DNA of 64,000 nt from Kitasatospora indigofera (GCF_014655955.1 NZ_BNBO01000006.1:87460-151459); one strand, 5' to 3'; counted from the stretch's first letter, positions 26,362 through 35,017 are shown. A program made the numbers and translations. The notes: a model not told the origin generated them from the letters alone.

Positions 26362-27183
26362 TTGACCCTTCGTTCCAGCACCCGTGAACCGGGTTTGAGC
26401 GCGCTGAGCGACGCCGAACTCTCGGCGGCACTCGCCGGCCCGACCGCGACCGGCGGCTCCCGCATCCGGGAGGTGATGGCGGAGGTGTTCACCCGCCACC
26501 ACGGCGCCGTGCTCGCCTACGCCCGCGGCTACTGCCGCGACCCGCAGACCGCCCAGGACCTCGCCGCCGAGGCCTACGCCAGCACCTACTCGTCCGTCGC
26601 CCGCGGCTGCGGCCCCCGGCACGCATGGCGCCCCTACCTGATGGCCGTCGTGCGCCGGACCGCCATGGAGTGGAGCGCCCAGACCAGGGACCGCGTCCTG
26701 CTGCCGGAGGACTTCACCGAATGGGCCGAGCGCCTGGCGGACGAGGCGGAGACCGACGGCGCGCTGCTCGCGGCCGAGGAGACGGAGCTGGTGGCCAGGG
26801 CCTACCGCGCCCTCCCCGAGCGGTGGCAGGTGCTGCTCTGGTTCTTCGTGGTGGAGGGCGAGTCGGCCGCCACCGTCGCCCAGCGGATGAGCATGACGCC
26901 GAGCGGCGTGCGCTCCCTGGCGGCCCGTGCCCGCGCGGGGCTGCGCGAGGCGTACCTGCGCGCGGACGTGGACGAGGACATCGCCCCGGAGTGCCGCTGG
27001 TTCACCTCGCTGCTGACCGGCACCGCCCGCCGCCCGGGCCGGCGCCGGGGCCGGGAGCTGGCCCGCCACCTGGGGGAGTGCCCGCGCTGCGGCCGGGTGG
27101 CCGAGGACTTCCGCCGGGCCAGCCACCACCTGGAGGCCGGGGCGCCGGAGCCCGCCGGCGCCGGGGCGGGGCGGTCCTGCTGA
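26362..27183 (+). CDS. ECF sigma factor with C-terminal zinc-finger anti-sigma-like domain
   Basis: 273 residues. TTG 26362 has GAGGAGGA 5 bp upstream. Sigma region 2 lies at about 35-105 (FTRHHGAVLAYARGYCRDPQ, AWRPYLMAVVRRTAMEW) and region 4 at about 145-200 (YRALPERWQVLLWFFVVEGE, GVRSLAARARAGLREAYL). The C-terminal 65 residues hold C211 and H236-x3-C240-x2-C243, the zf-HC2/ZAS zinc motif normally found in separate anti-sigma factors. Here sensor and sigma are one soluble polypeptide, suggesting self-inhibition relieved by redox change. It follows the envelope redox genes and may control them. Confidence 0.85.
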   Translation: MTLRSSTREPGLSALSDAELSAALAGPTATGGSRIREVMAEVFTRHHGAVLAYARGYCRDPQTAQDLAAEAYASTYSSVARGCGPRHAWRPYLMAVVRRTAMEWSAQTRDRVLLPEDFTEWAERLADEAETDGALLAAEETELVARAYRALPERWQVLLWFFVVEGESAATVAQRMSMTPSGVRSLAARARAGLREAYLRADVDEDIAPECRWFTSLLTGTARRPGRRRGRELARHLGECPRCGRVAEDFRRASHHLEAGAPEPAGAGAGRSC

Positions 27184-27253
27184 GCCGTCGCGGCGGGGGA
27201 GCGGGGGCACCGCGCGGCCCGGGCCCGTAGGGCCGCCGCTCCCGATGGCCACT

Positions 27254-27284
27254 CGGCGGCCGGCCAGGGCCTGGCCGGCCGCCG
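27254..27284. terminator. Bidirectional hairpin between convergent genes
   Basis: A 15-bp self-complementary block (27254-27268 with 27270-27284) lies between the stops of the sigma gene and the beta-lactamase-like gene. Allowing for the loop, about 13 bp can pair. Confidence 0.6.
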
Positions 27285-27292
27285 GGAGGGGC

Positions 27293-28522
27293 TCAGCCGA
27301 AGTCGGGGATCGGGTGGTCCGGCGTGAGGGCTGCCGCGATCCGCTGGCTGAGCAGCTGGGCGCTGTGCCCGCCCGGGGCGCCGGGGCCGGTGGTGGTCGA
27401 GACCGCGATGGCCAGGTGCTCGCACGGCAGGTAGGCCTGGGCGGCGGAGTAGCCGAAGAACAACGGGTGCTGGACCACCCACTCGTTCAGCACCAGCAGA
27501 CCCATGCCGTAGTGGGTGGCCTCGGTGTTGGCGAGGCAGACCGTCTCCGGGCAGACGGACGTCGGCCGGCCCAGGCCCACCGTCCCCGGGTTCAGCAACT
27601 CCCGGCGGCCGGAGGGCGAGAGCAGCTCGCCCGAACCGATGCCGACGGCGGAGCGGGCCAGGTCGCAGATGTCGGTGGTCTGCACGGCGCCGGGGGCGGT
27701 GGTCCAGGAGGGGTTCCAGAAGGTGGACTCCTCGTACGTCCCGCGGTCGGAGGTGAAGGCGTGCAGCACGGGCGTCGGGATGTCGGGGGTGAAGCTGTTG
27801 CGGGTCTCGTCCAGTCCGAGCGGACCCATGATCTTCTGCTGGAGCAGGACGTCCAGCCGGGTGCCGGTGATCTTCTCCAGGGCGGCGCCCAGCAGGACGA
27901 AATTGGCGTGCGAGTAGCTCCAGTTGGTCCCCGGGTCGTACCAGAGCGGCCGGCCGGTCGAGACGGCCACCAGCTCCTCGGCCGTCCAGGCGCGGAAGGG
28001 GTCCGCGTAGACGGTGTCGCCGAAGCCGGGGGAGGTGACGTAGTCGACGAGGCCGGAGGTGGAGTCGGCGAGCATCCGCAGGGTGATCCGGTCGCCCAGG
28101 TGGTCGGGGAGGTCCGGCAGCCAGCGCCCCACCGGGTCGTCGAGGCCGGCCCGCCCCTCGTCGACCAGCCGCAGCAGCGCCGTGCCCAGGTAGCTGATCG
28201 CGATGTTGCCGTTCCGGAAGTGCATGGCGGGCTCGGCCGGGACCCCGGTCATCGACTCGCCGAGCGCGGCCGTGACGAGCTCGCGGCCGTCGACGGTGAC
28301 CCGCAGGATCACGGACTTGAGGTCCATCTCCGCCTTGGCCTGCTCGGCGATCCGCAGGACGTCGCGGGCCGGGCCGCCCTGGGGCGGCGGGGAGCTGACG
28401 CAGGGCCGGCGGTGGCCGCCCTCGCCCGTCGAACCGGTGGCGGTCGTGACCGGGGCGCTGAGGGCGACGAGCGCGGTGACCGCGGCGAGGCAGCGCAGGG
28501 ATGTCGGGCGAGTGGGTCTCAT
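27293..28522 (-). CDS. Secreted beta-lactamase/DD-peptidase-fold protein lacking the catalytic SxxK
   Basis: 409 residues from ATG 28522, with a signal peptide ending near TTATGS. The family fold is clear: FRNGNIAISYLGTALLRLVDEG, then LDDPVGRWLPDLPDHLGDRITLRMLADSTSGL, WSYSHANFVLLGAALEKITG and YGMGLLV. In active members the first motif reads FRIGSVTK with the nucleophile Ser and its Lys. Here these positions are Asn106 and Ile109, and the second motif YxN reads YSH. The protein is therefore probably not a hydrolase and may bind peptidoglycan-like ligands. Non-adjacent Cys residues could form disulfides. Its neighbours give no hint of function. Confidence 0.82.
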   Translation of the reverse strand: MRPTRPTSLRCLAAVTALVALSAPVTTATGSTGEGGHRRPCVSSPPPQGGPARDVLRIAEQAKAEMDLKSVILRVTVDGRELVTAALGESMTGVPAEPAMHFRNGNIAISYLGTALLRLVDEGRAGLDDPVGRWLPDLPDHLGDRITLRMLADSTSGLVDYVTSPGFGDTVYADPFRAWTAEELVAVSTGRPLWYDPGTNWSYSHANFVLLGAALEKITGTRLDVLLQQKIMGPLGLDETRNSFTPDIPTPVLHAFTSDRGTYEESTFWNPSWTTAPGAVQTTDICDLARSAVGIGSGELLSPSGRRELLNPGTVGLGRPTSVCPETVCLANTEATHYGMGLLVLNEWVVQHPLFFGYSAAQAYLPCEHLAIAVSTTTGPGAPGGHSAQLLSQRIAAALTPDHPIPDFG

Positions 28523-28664
28523 GCCCGGCAGTATCGGCCGGGAGCGTCCTGGGAACGGCGCCACGGCCGACGACCCGCGCGAACATCACCCGTCGGGCCC
28601 GCGCGGGGCCGCTGCGGGCGGTCGTCCGGGGGCCCGGCCGGCAGCCGGCCCCTGCGGCCCTCGC

Positions 28665-29006
28665 TCACCAGTCCCGGCCGGCGATCAGCTCCTCCACATC
28701 GTGGTCCGTGAACCCGTACGCCGACGCGACGAACCCGAAGTCCTCGGCGATCCACTCACGCGCAGTCGTCTCGATCTCGCTCCCGGCCGCCTCGAACTCC
28801 GCCTGGAGAACGTTGAACTCCTCCGTCGCGGCCCGGGTGAGCGCGTACAGGGCCTCCAGGCCCGACGGCTGCTCGGCCTCGATCCGCTCGCACAGGCGCA
28901 GCAGGATCGCCCGGCCCTGGTCGACGACCTGGTCGGGGAAGTACGGGTCCTGGTACATGTGTCGCAGAAACTCGTGCTCCGCCGTCCGCTGGTTGGTGAT
29001 CGGCAT
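28665..29006 (-). CDS. DUF5713 family protein
   Basis: 113 residues from ATG 29006 (GGGAAG upstream). All-helical, acidic and cytoplasmic: MPITNQRTAEHEFLRHMYQD, DQVVDQGRAILLRLCERIEA, EEFNVLQAEFEAAGSEIETTA, ending AYGFTDHDVEELIAGRDW. This matches the small conserved DUF5713 proteins of actinobacteria as I remember them. No function is known. It is 98 bp downstream of a phosphatase gene on the same strand. Confidence 0.72.
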   Translation of the reverse strand: MPITNQRTAEHEFLRHMYQDPYFPDQVVDQGRAILLRLCERIEAEQPSGLEALYALTRAATEEFNVLQAEFEAAGSEIETTAREWIAEDFGFVASAYGFTDHDVEELIAGRDW

Positions 29007-29104
29007 GGTGCTTCCCGTCCCCGTGGTGGAACTGACACGCCGATCATGCACCGCAGCACTGACAACGGCGCCGCCCAGGTGCGCGGGACGGTCCGGGGCC
29101 GGCG

Positions 29105-29593
29105 TCATGCCCGCTTCAGCAGCGCCGTCGTCCACTCCCGCTGCTCGGCGGTGTCCGGGACGGCCAGCCCGCGGGCCCGTTCGATCCGCTGCCAGGCGGT
29201 GTCGGGATCGACACCGCCCAGGACGAGCAGTGCGGCCGCGAGGAGCGACGAGCGCCCGATGCCGGCCCGGCAGTGGGTGACCACGTGGGCGCCGTCGCGG
29301 AGTTGCGCGGCGAGTGCGTGCAGGGTGGGCAGGATCGCGGCGAGGTCGGGGACGGTGCGGTCGGGGACGGGCGTCGCGACGAACCGCAGCCCGGCGGCCG
29401 CGGCCGCCCGGGGTTCGTCCGCGAGACCGAGCTCGTCGAGTTCCGGCCCGGTCAGTGCACAGACGAGGATGTCGACGCCGCAGTCCCTCAGCGCGGCCAT
29501 CTCGTCGTCCAGCCAGTCGTTCCCGCGGGGTCTGGCCATGGTGCTCAGGCGTCCCGGGCCGGGGTGGTCGACGGTGAACAGGGCGGGTCTCAT
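29105..29593 (-). CDS. Dual-specificity/tyrosine phosphatase family protein
   Basis: 162 residues from ATG 29593. The signature HCRAGIGRSS has the catalytic Cys108 and Arg114 (Cx5R). NDWLDDEMAALRDCGVDILVCAL upstream resembles the N-terminal half of bacterial DSP-like phosphatases. An in-frame open stretch upstream (to 29716) passes through a hexamer repeat and is unlikely to be translated. It dephosphorylates a protein or small-molecule phosphate; the substrate is unknown. Confidence 0.82.
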   Translation of the reverse strand: MRPALFTVDHPGPGRLSTMARPRGNDWLDDEMAALRDCGVDILVCALTGPELDELGLADEPRAAAAAGLRFVATPVPDRTVPDLAAILPTLHALAAQLRDGAHVVTHCRAGIGRSSLLAAALLVLGGVDPDTAWQRIERARGLAVPDTAEQREWTTALLKRA

Positions 29594-29617
29594 GTCAGCT
29601 GCTTTCCGGTCGGTGGG

Positions 29618-29641
29618 TTCAGGTTCAGGTTCAGGTTCAGG
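29618..29641. repeat. Hexanucleotide repeat (TTCAGG)4
   Basis: Four perfect TTCAGG units directly upstream (25 bp) of the phosphatase start on the minus strand. Such a short tandem repeat can vary by slippage and could alter expression. Confidence 0.85.
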
Positions 29642-29851
29642 TGATGGCCGGACGCTCGGGGGGCAGGTGTACCCGAAACACGGGGGCGGCCCGCCGAGGA
29701 CCTTCAGGACTGCCAATCGCCGAAGCGGTGCCGGCGGGTCGGGACGTGGGCGGCGGCGGGCATCGCCCAGATCGCCCGCGCGAAGTGGTCACCAGGGCGG
29801 ACGTCGCCCGGCGCAGCGCCGACGCCGCATCGTGACGCCGCCACCCGTCGG

Positions 29852-30475
29852 CTACCGCGTGCTGCCGTCGTCGAGTCCGGCGATGACTCTGACGTCCGCT
29901 TCGGACATGTTCAGGACCCCGGCGATCAGGCGGGCCTGCCGCAGATCCGGGTTGTGCCCGTTGCGGAGCATGTGGATGGTGGAAGCTGCCAGTCCGACAG
30001 CCCTGGCCATCTCCCTGACCGGGATCCCGCGCAGATCCATCAACCCGGTGAGCATCCGTCCGAACGGATGCGGCTCCGACAGCCCGGCCGGGGCAACGGA
30101 CGGGCCGACGACAACGTCACCGATCTTGGCCTGGAAGCGGATCAGCCGGTCGCCCGTGAACCCGACCTTCGCGACGAACGGCAGGCTCTCACCGTTGCCG
30201 GAGGCGACCGTCCCAGGGATCGACACCTCGGTGAACCTCACAGCGGGATCGCAGTGGTGATCCCCGGTCTCGTCGGGAATTCCCGGCCGGACGCGGTCGA
30301 CCTTCCAGTCGCGGTTCCACCACGGAAGGTCCTGCAGCACCTCGTTGAAGAAGGGCGGCAGGACAGTCATGTCCACCGGGTCCGGAGGATTCTTCTGACC
30401 TGCCCACAGGACGTCAGGCCAGTACCTCAGTGCCGCGATCACGTCCGCCGTCAGCGCGCGGTCGGTAGTCTCCAT
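29852..30475 (-). CDS. Helix-turn-helix (XRE-type) protein with N-terminal unknown domain
   Basis: 207 residues from ATG 30475. The N-terminal 125 residues are unrecognised (ALRYWPDVLWAGQKN, LPPFFNEVLQDLPWW, FRAKIGDVVVG-like strands). Residues 140-200 form an HTH: MLTGLMDLRGIPVREMARAV, GLAASTIHMLRNGHN, ARLIAGVLNMSEADVRVIAG. The HTH at the C-terminus is unusual for XRE regulators. No partner gene is adjacent in the same operon; the next gene downstream on the strand is the phosphatase 258 bp away. Confidence 0.65.
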   Translation of the reverse strand: METTDRALTADVIAALRYWPDVLWAGQKNPPDPVDMTVLPPFFNEVLQDLPWWNRDWKVDRVRPGIPDETGDHHCDPAVRFTEVSIPGTVASGNGESLPFVAKVGFTGDRLIRFQAKIGDVVVGPSVAPAGLSEPHPFGRMLTGLMDLRGIPVREMARAVGLAASTIHMLRNGHNPDLRQARLIAGVLNMSEADVRVIAGLDDGSTR

Positions 30476-30666
30476 GGCCACACTCTCCCACCGGTCGACC
30501 GAGCAGTCTCCCGTGAGCAGGCGAACGTCGTCCGATGCGGCGCCGGTACGGCCGTGGTGCACCGACGGCGGCGCGGCGGGGACGGACCTCGGCCAGCCGT
30601 GCCGACGCCGACGCCGATGCCGGGCGGGCCCGGGGCCGGACGGGCCTGACGTGCCGTCGTCCCCGC

Positions 30667-31965
30667 TCAACCGGTGAGCGGGGTCCAGCCGTGGCCCGCG
30701 TACCAGTAGTGCGGCAGGCCGTCGACGCCGCTGGTGCGGAACGGGAGGCCGTCGTCGTCGATGCGCTCGGTGCCGGTACGGCCCAGCGAGGACCAGTCGA
30801 GTTCCAGGTACCACAGGCAGTCGCAGCCCACCGCCCGGGCGTCGACCAGCAGGATCTCGGGATCCTTCGAGGACACCCGGTAGGGCATGCGCCCCGCCGG
30901 GGCGTTCGTTCCGGCCTCACCGCCCTGGACCGGCCGGGCGACCGGCCGGTCGATGTCGAGGTCCACGGCGAACGTGCGGGGATCGAGGTCGCCGCCGCAG
31001 CCCTGACCCGTGGAGTAGACGGTGCCCCGCACCGGGTCGGACCGCCCCACCACGCGGACCCGCAGCGCCTCCACGACGACGGCCGTTTCCGTCCGCCCCT
31101 GGACGGAGATCTCCATGAGGGTCCGGCCGCCGTGCACCGCGCCCTGGGAGTGCGCCCAGGACGCGGCGTCCTGCGGGACCGGAGGCGGTGGCACCTGCTG
31201 GGGCGCCTTGTCGATGACGTAGTCGTGATCGCAACCGGCTCCCCAGAGCTGGGAGTTCACCGTCCAGGTGAGGGGCGGGACGGCGGGGACGGTCCCGGCG
31301 GGCGCGGACGGCGCCGGGGAGCCGGGCGGTGCGGCCGCCGTCCGAGCGGTCCTCGCGCCGGACTCCGGGCTGCCGCCGCCGGCCGGGGAAACCCCGGACG
31401 GAAGGGCGGACAGGACGCCCAGGGCGGTGGCGACCAGGACGGTCATGACGGTGGCGGTGGCCGCCGCGCGATGCCGGTACCAGGGCTTGCCCACGGCGGG
31501 GTGCCCGGGCGCGCGGTGCTCGGGCGACCGGCCGGGGAGGTCTTCGGCAGGGGGCTCCCCGAGGTCCGGCGACGGGCCGGCCGTTGCCGTGGGCACGGAG
31601 CCGGCGGCCACCGAGGACGGCGGCGCGGCCGTCCCGTCCGCCGGCAGGTCCCCGCTGCCCTCCGGGCGGGGGCCGGCGGCCTCCGGTGCGGACCCGGGGG
31701 CCGTCCTGGCCCGTTGACGGGCCGCCACCGCCAGGACCCACTGCCGGTACAGGTCGGTCCGCTCGGCCGGACCGGCCCCGCACATCGCGGCGAACCGCTC
31801 CACGGGTGCGAAGCCGAGCGGCACGGCCTCCCCCGTGCAGTACCGGTGCAGCGTCGAGGCGTTCATGTGCAGGCGGCGCGCGAGCGCCGCGTAGCTGCGG
31901 TCCGTCCGGTCCTTCAGACGCCGCAGCTGCGCCGCGAACTCCTCCACCTCGTCCTGGGACGACAC
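30667..31965 (-). CDS. Membrane-anchored XRE regulator with extracytoplasmic domain
   Basis: 432 residues from GTG 31965 (GGGGGAA upstream); ATG 32013 would add 16 residues but lacks a good ribosome site. N-terminal HTH: EEFAAQLRRLKDRTDRSYAA, LARRLHMNASTLHRYCTGEA. A Pro/Ala linker leads to one membrane span (ATVMTVLVATALGVLSAL, about 165-185). The outside domain (about 215-432) has four Cys and ends in WYAGHGWTPLTG. This one-component sensor layout (cytoplasmic HTH, single span, secreted Cys-containing domain) is common in streptomycetes. Ligand and targets are unknown; the divergent secreted-protein gene at 32199 is a candidate. Confidence 0.75.
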   Translation of the reverse strand: MSSQDEVEEFAAQLRRLKDRTDRSYAALARRLHMNASTLHRYCTGEAVPLGFAPVERFAAMCGAGPAERTDLYRQWVLAVAARQRARTAPGSAPEAAGPRPEGSGDLPADGTAAPPSSVAAGSVPTATAGPSPDLGEPPAEDLPGRSPEHRAPGHPAVGKPWYRHRAAATATVMTVLVATALGVLSALPSGVSPAGGGSPESGARTARTAAAPPGSPAPSAPAGTVPAVPPLTWTVNSQLWGAGCDHDYVIDKAPQQVPPPPVPQDAASWAHSQGAVHGGRTLMEISVQGRTETAVVVEALRVRVVGRSDPVRGTVYSTGQGCGGDLDPRTFAVDLDIDRPVARPVQGGEAGTNAPAGRMPYRVSSKDPEILLVDARAVGCDCLWYLELDWSSLGRTGTERIDDDGLPFRTSGVDGLPHYWYAGHGWTPLTG

Positions 31966-32198
31966 CCGTTCCCCCCGTCTCGCGTCCCGGGACGGCATCC
32001 CAGGCACTCCCATAAGGAGAGGTCAGCAGGCCTGGGACGGTTCCACCGTTGCGGACGGGGCGGCGGCCGTTGTGCCCGGACCGCGGGCCCGCCGATGCTC
32101 TCGGTGTCGCCGGAACCGGCCCGGCACCACGAGGGCCGAGGGGCCGGCCCGGACCAGGCGACGCACGTCCGTACCATCGACATCGGGGAAGCACACTG

Positions 32199-32720
32199 AT
32201 GAACAGCAACGACACGACCACCCGCAAGCACGTCCGCCGCAGCACGCTGATCGCCGGCCTCGCCGTCGCCGTCGCCGTGACCCTGCCGCTGGGACTCACC
32301 GCTCCGGCGCAGGCGACCACGGACGGGACGGCGGGCGGGGCGACGGCGGGCGCCGTCGCGCAGCGGACGGTCAGCGGCCGGTCCTCGGACGACGTGACCC
32401 GGGTCGCCGACTTCTACGGCGCCTACATCGACGCCCGGCTCGACGCCGAGAACGGCAGGCTGGCCACCGAACTGCGCGGCTTCTACGTGCGGGCCGACCA
32501 CCTCGCCGAGATCGCGAGGTGGGAGGAGCTCAACCAGGCGGACGGCATCCTGCGCGCCCAGAACGTCCCGCTGAAGTGGACGGTGAAGGGCACCGGTACG
32601 GCCGGCCAGGTCGGCGTCACCCTCACCTGGGGCCAGTCGGCGACCACCAGGCTCGTCGTCGACCTGGACCGCGACCACAAGATCACCCACATCGGGACCC
32701 CGGGCACCGGCGGCAACTGA
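32199..32720 (+). CDS. Secreted hypothetical protein
   Basis: 173 residues from ATG 32199. A signal peptide (STLIAGLAVAVAVTLPLGLTAPAQA) is cleaved near residue 40. The mature part has DDVTRVADFYGAYIDARLD, ELRGFYVRADHLAEIARWEE and TLTWGQSATTRLVVDLDRDHKITHI, resembling a small NTF2/cone-like alpha-beta fold. It is divergent from the membrane XRE regulator. Function is unknown. Confidence 0.72.
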   Translation: MNSNDTTTRKHVRRSTLIAGLAVAVAVTLPLGLTAPAQATTDGTAGGATAGAVAQRTVSGRSSDDVTRVADFYGAYIDARLDAENGRLATELRGFYVRADHLAEIARWEELNQADGILRAQNVPLKWTVKGTGTAGQVGVTLTWGQSATTRLVVDLDRDHKITHIGTPGTGGN

Positions 32721-32834
32721 CCGCCTCCGCCCTCCGTCCGCCTTCCGCTGCTCTCCGTCCAGCGCTCTCCGACGGCCGGGCCCGCGCGCCGCGGGCCCGG
32801 CTCCACGGTGACCACGGTGACGGTGCGGTGGCGG

Positions 32835-33911
32835 TCAGGCTCCGCTCCCGGGTCCGGCACCGGGGCTTCCGGGTCCGCGGCCGGTACCGGGGCTTCCGGG
32901 GCCGGAGCCGGCCGACGACGGGCCCCGGGCCCCCGATCGCCGCCCGGGCGCGTCGGCCGGGCGGAAGGTGCGCCGGTAGGACTGCGGGGTGACGCCGATC
33001 GCCGCCTGGAGGTGCTGCCGCAGGGAGACGCCGGTGCCGAACCCGGCCCGGTGGGCGACGGTGTCCACCGGCCACGGGGTGGTCTCCAGCAAGTGACGCG
33101 CCAGGTCCACGCGTTGGCGGGTGAGCCACTGGCCGGGACTGGTGCCGACCTCGTCCCGGAAGCGGCGGGTGAAGGTGCGCACGCTCATCCCGGCGTGGGC
33201 GGCCAGGTCGGCCAGGCCGAGGGGTTCGGCCAGTCGCTCCATCGCCCAGTCCCGGGTGGGGGCGGTGCCGGAGCCGGAGGGAGCGGGGACGGGGCGCTCG
33301 ATGTACTGGGCCTGGCCGCCGTCCCGCCAGGGCGGTACGACGCAGGACCGGGCCACCGCGTTGGCCGTCCCGCTGCCGTGGTCGCGGCGCACCAGGTGCA
33401 GGCACAGGTCGATCGCGGCGGCCACGCCGGCCGAGGTGAGGATGTCGCCGTCGTCGACGAAGAGGACGTCGGGATCGACCCGGACGTTCGTGAACATCCG
33501 TTGCAGGCGGTCGGCTTCGGCCCAGTGCGTGGTGGCCGGGCGCCCGGCGAGGAGGCCGGCCGCGGCCAGCACCCAGGCGCCGGTGCAGAGCCCGACGATC
33601 CGGGTCCCGGGGCGGATGCCGGCCAGGGCGGCGCGCAGGGCCTCGGGCAGCCGGCCCTCCTCCCGGACGGGGCCGAGCGCGTTGGACGGCGGGACGACGA
33701 CCATGTCGACGGTGGCGAGCAACGAGGCGTCGTGGGCGACGGTCAGGCCGTAGTCGCCCTCGGCGCGGACCGGGCCGCCGTCCAGGCTGCAGGTCGTCAC
33801 GCGGTAGAGGGGGTTGCCCGCGCCGTCCCGGGCGGCGCCGAAGATCCGCGAGGGGATGCTGAGTTCGAAGGGCAGGACCCCGTCCAGGGCAAGGACGCCG
33901 ACAAGCTGCAT
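32835..33911 (-). CDS. GlxA/FtrA-type regulator: DJ-1/PfpI domain plus AraC HTH
   Basis: 358 residues from ATG 33911 (AAAGGA 8 bp upstream). Residues 1-170 are a DJ-1/PfpI-like amidotransferase fold with a Cys in the elbow IVGLCTGAWVLAAAG. Residues 210-315 form the AraC HTH: LADLAAHAGMSVRTFTRRFR, GTSPGQWLTRQRVDLARHLL, RAGFGTGVSLRQHLQAAIG. The Gly/Pro/Ser tail of about 30 residues is encoded by a repeated GC-rich segment (32860-32900) and is probably disordered. It is divergently arranged with an oxidoreductase gene that it likely regulates. Confidence 0.9.
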   Translation of the reverse strand: MQLVGVLALDGVLPFELSIPSRIFGAARDGAGNPLYRVTTCSLDGGPVRAEGDYGLTVAHDASLLATVDMVVVPPSNALGPVREEGRLPEALRAALAGIRPGTRIVGLCTGAWVLAAAGLLAGRPATTHWAEADRLQRMFTNVRVDPDVLFVDDGDILTSAGVAAAIDLCLHLVRRDHGSGTANAVARSCVVPPWRDGGQAQYIERPVPAPSGSGTAPTRDWAMERLAEPLGLADLAAHAGMSVRTFTRRFRDEVGTSPGQWLTRQRVDLARHLLETTPWPVDTVAHRAGFGTGVSLRQHLQAAIGVTPQSYRRTFRPADAPGRRSGARGPSSAGSGPGSPGTGRGPGSPGAGPGSGA

Positions 33912-33993
33912 GGCCCGATCCTTTCATGACATGGCCATCAGGCCACTACGGGGAGCGGACCGGCCCCGGCAGGCTGAGGACGTCCCCAGCCGA

Positions 33994-34022
33994 GCGGCTC
34001 CCGCACACCGTGCGGGAGCCGC
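33994..34022. promoter_or_regulatory. 13-bp perfect inverted repeat in the leader of the oxidoreductase gene
   Basis: Arms 33994-34006 and 34010-34022 are exact complements with a 3-base loop, ending 21 bp before the oxidoreductase ATG (34044). In RNA this is a very stable hairpin next to the ribosome site, so it may be an attenuator or an operator for the divergent GlxA-type regulator. Confidence 0.5.
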
Positions 34023-34043
34023 GCCTTCGCGGAAGAGAGCACC

Positions 34044-35012
34044 ATGACCCAGGCCGAGACCCGCCCGACCATGCACGCCGTCAGCCAGAGCGCCGCCGGG
34101 GGCCCGGAGGTCCTCGCACTCGTCCGGACCGGGCGCCCGGAGCCCGTCGCGGGCGAGATCCTGGTGCGGGTCCACGCGGCCGGCGTGAACCCGTCCGACT
34201 GGAAGACCCGCTCCCGCGGCCGGTTCGCCGACGGGACCCGCCCGCCGTTCACCCTGGGCCACGACGTCTCCGGAGTGGTCGAGGCGGTCGGCCGCGGGGT
34301 GACGGTCTTCCGGCCGGGCGACGAGGTCTTCGGCATGCCGCGCTTCCCGCACCCGGGCGGCGCCTACGCCGAGTACGTCACCGCCCCGGCCCGGCACTTC
34401 GCCCCGCGCCCGAAGGGCATCGACCACATCCGGGCCGCCGCCCTGCCGCTGGCAGGGCTGACCGCCTGGCAGGCCCTGGTGGACACCGCCGAGGTCCGGC
34501 CCGGCCAGCGGGTCCTGGTCCATGCCGCCGCCGGCGGCGTCGGGCACCTGGCCGTCCAGATCGCCAAGGCACGCGGCGCGTACGTCATCGGCACCGCGAG
34601 CGCCGGCAAGCACGACCTGCTCCGCTCCCTGGGCGCCGACGAGCTCGTCGACCACCGCACCGGGGACTTCGCGCGGGCGGTCCGGGACGTCGACGTCGTC
34701 CTCGACGCGGTCGGGGGCTCCACCTGGGCGGGTTCGGTGCGGACGCTGCGCCCCGGCGGCACCCTGGTGTCGATCCTGCCGCTGGACGAGAGCTTCCCCG
34801 CCGGGGCGGCCGAAGCGGCCCGCGTGCGCGCGGTGTTCATGCTCGTCGAGCCGGACCGGCAGGCCCTGCGCGAGATCGCCGCCCTGGTCGAGGACGGCCG
34901 GCTGCGCGTGATCGTGGAGGCGGTCTTCCCGCTCGCGGACGTCGCCCGGGCCCACAGGCTGGGCGAGCGCGGCCGCACCACCGGAAAGATCGTCCTCTCC
35001 GTCACCCCGTGA
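34044..35012 (+). CDS. NADP-dependent quinone oxidoreductase, zinc-independent MDR family
   Basis: 322 residues from ATG 34044. The GroES-like half contains VRVHAAGVNPSDWKTR and GHDVSGVVEAVGRGV. The Rossmann half has the cofactor loop AAAGGVGHLAVQIAKARG, then LGADELVDHR and DVVLDAVGG, ending TTGKIVLSV. The zinc ligands of alcohol dehydrogenases are absent, as in quinone oxidoreductases. It is divergent from a GlxA-type regulator and followed by a strong terminator. Confidence 0.92.
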   Translation: MTQAETRPTMHAVSQSAAGGPEVLALVRTGRPEPVAGEILVRVHAAGVNPSDWKTRSRGRFADGTRPPFTLGHDVSGVVEAVGRGVTVFRPGDEVFGMPRFPHPGGAYAEYVTAPARHFAPRPKGIDHIRAAALPLAGLTAWQALVDTAEVRPGQRVLVHAAAGGVGHLAVQIAKARGAYVIGTASAGKHDLLRSLGADELVDHRTGDFARAVRDVDVVLDAVGGSTWAGSVRTLRPGGTLVSILPLDESFPAGAAEAARVRAVFMLVEPDRQALREIAALVEDGRLRVIVEAVFPLADVARAHRLGERGRTTGKIVLSVTP

Positions 35013-35017
35013 CCCGC

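Noticed and set aside
28203..30260. A 685-codon + strand frame spanning three minus-strand genes
   Set aside because: Crosses well-supported genes for the beta-lactamase-like, DUF5713 and phosphatase proteins; no recognisable protein.
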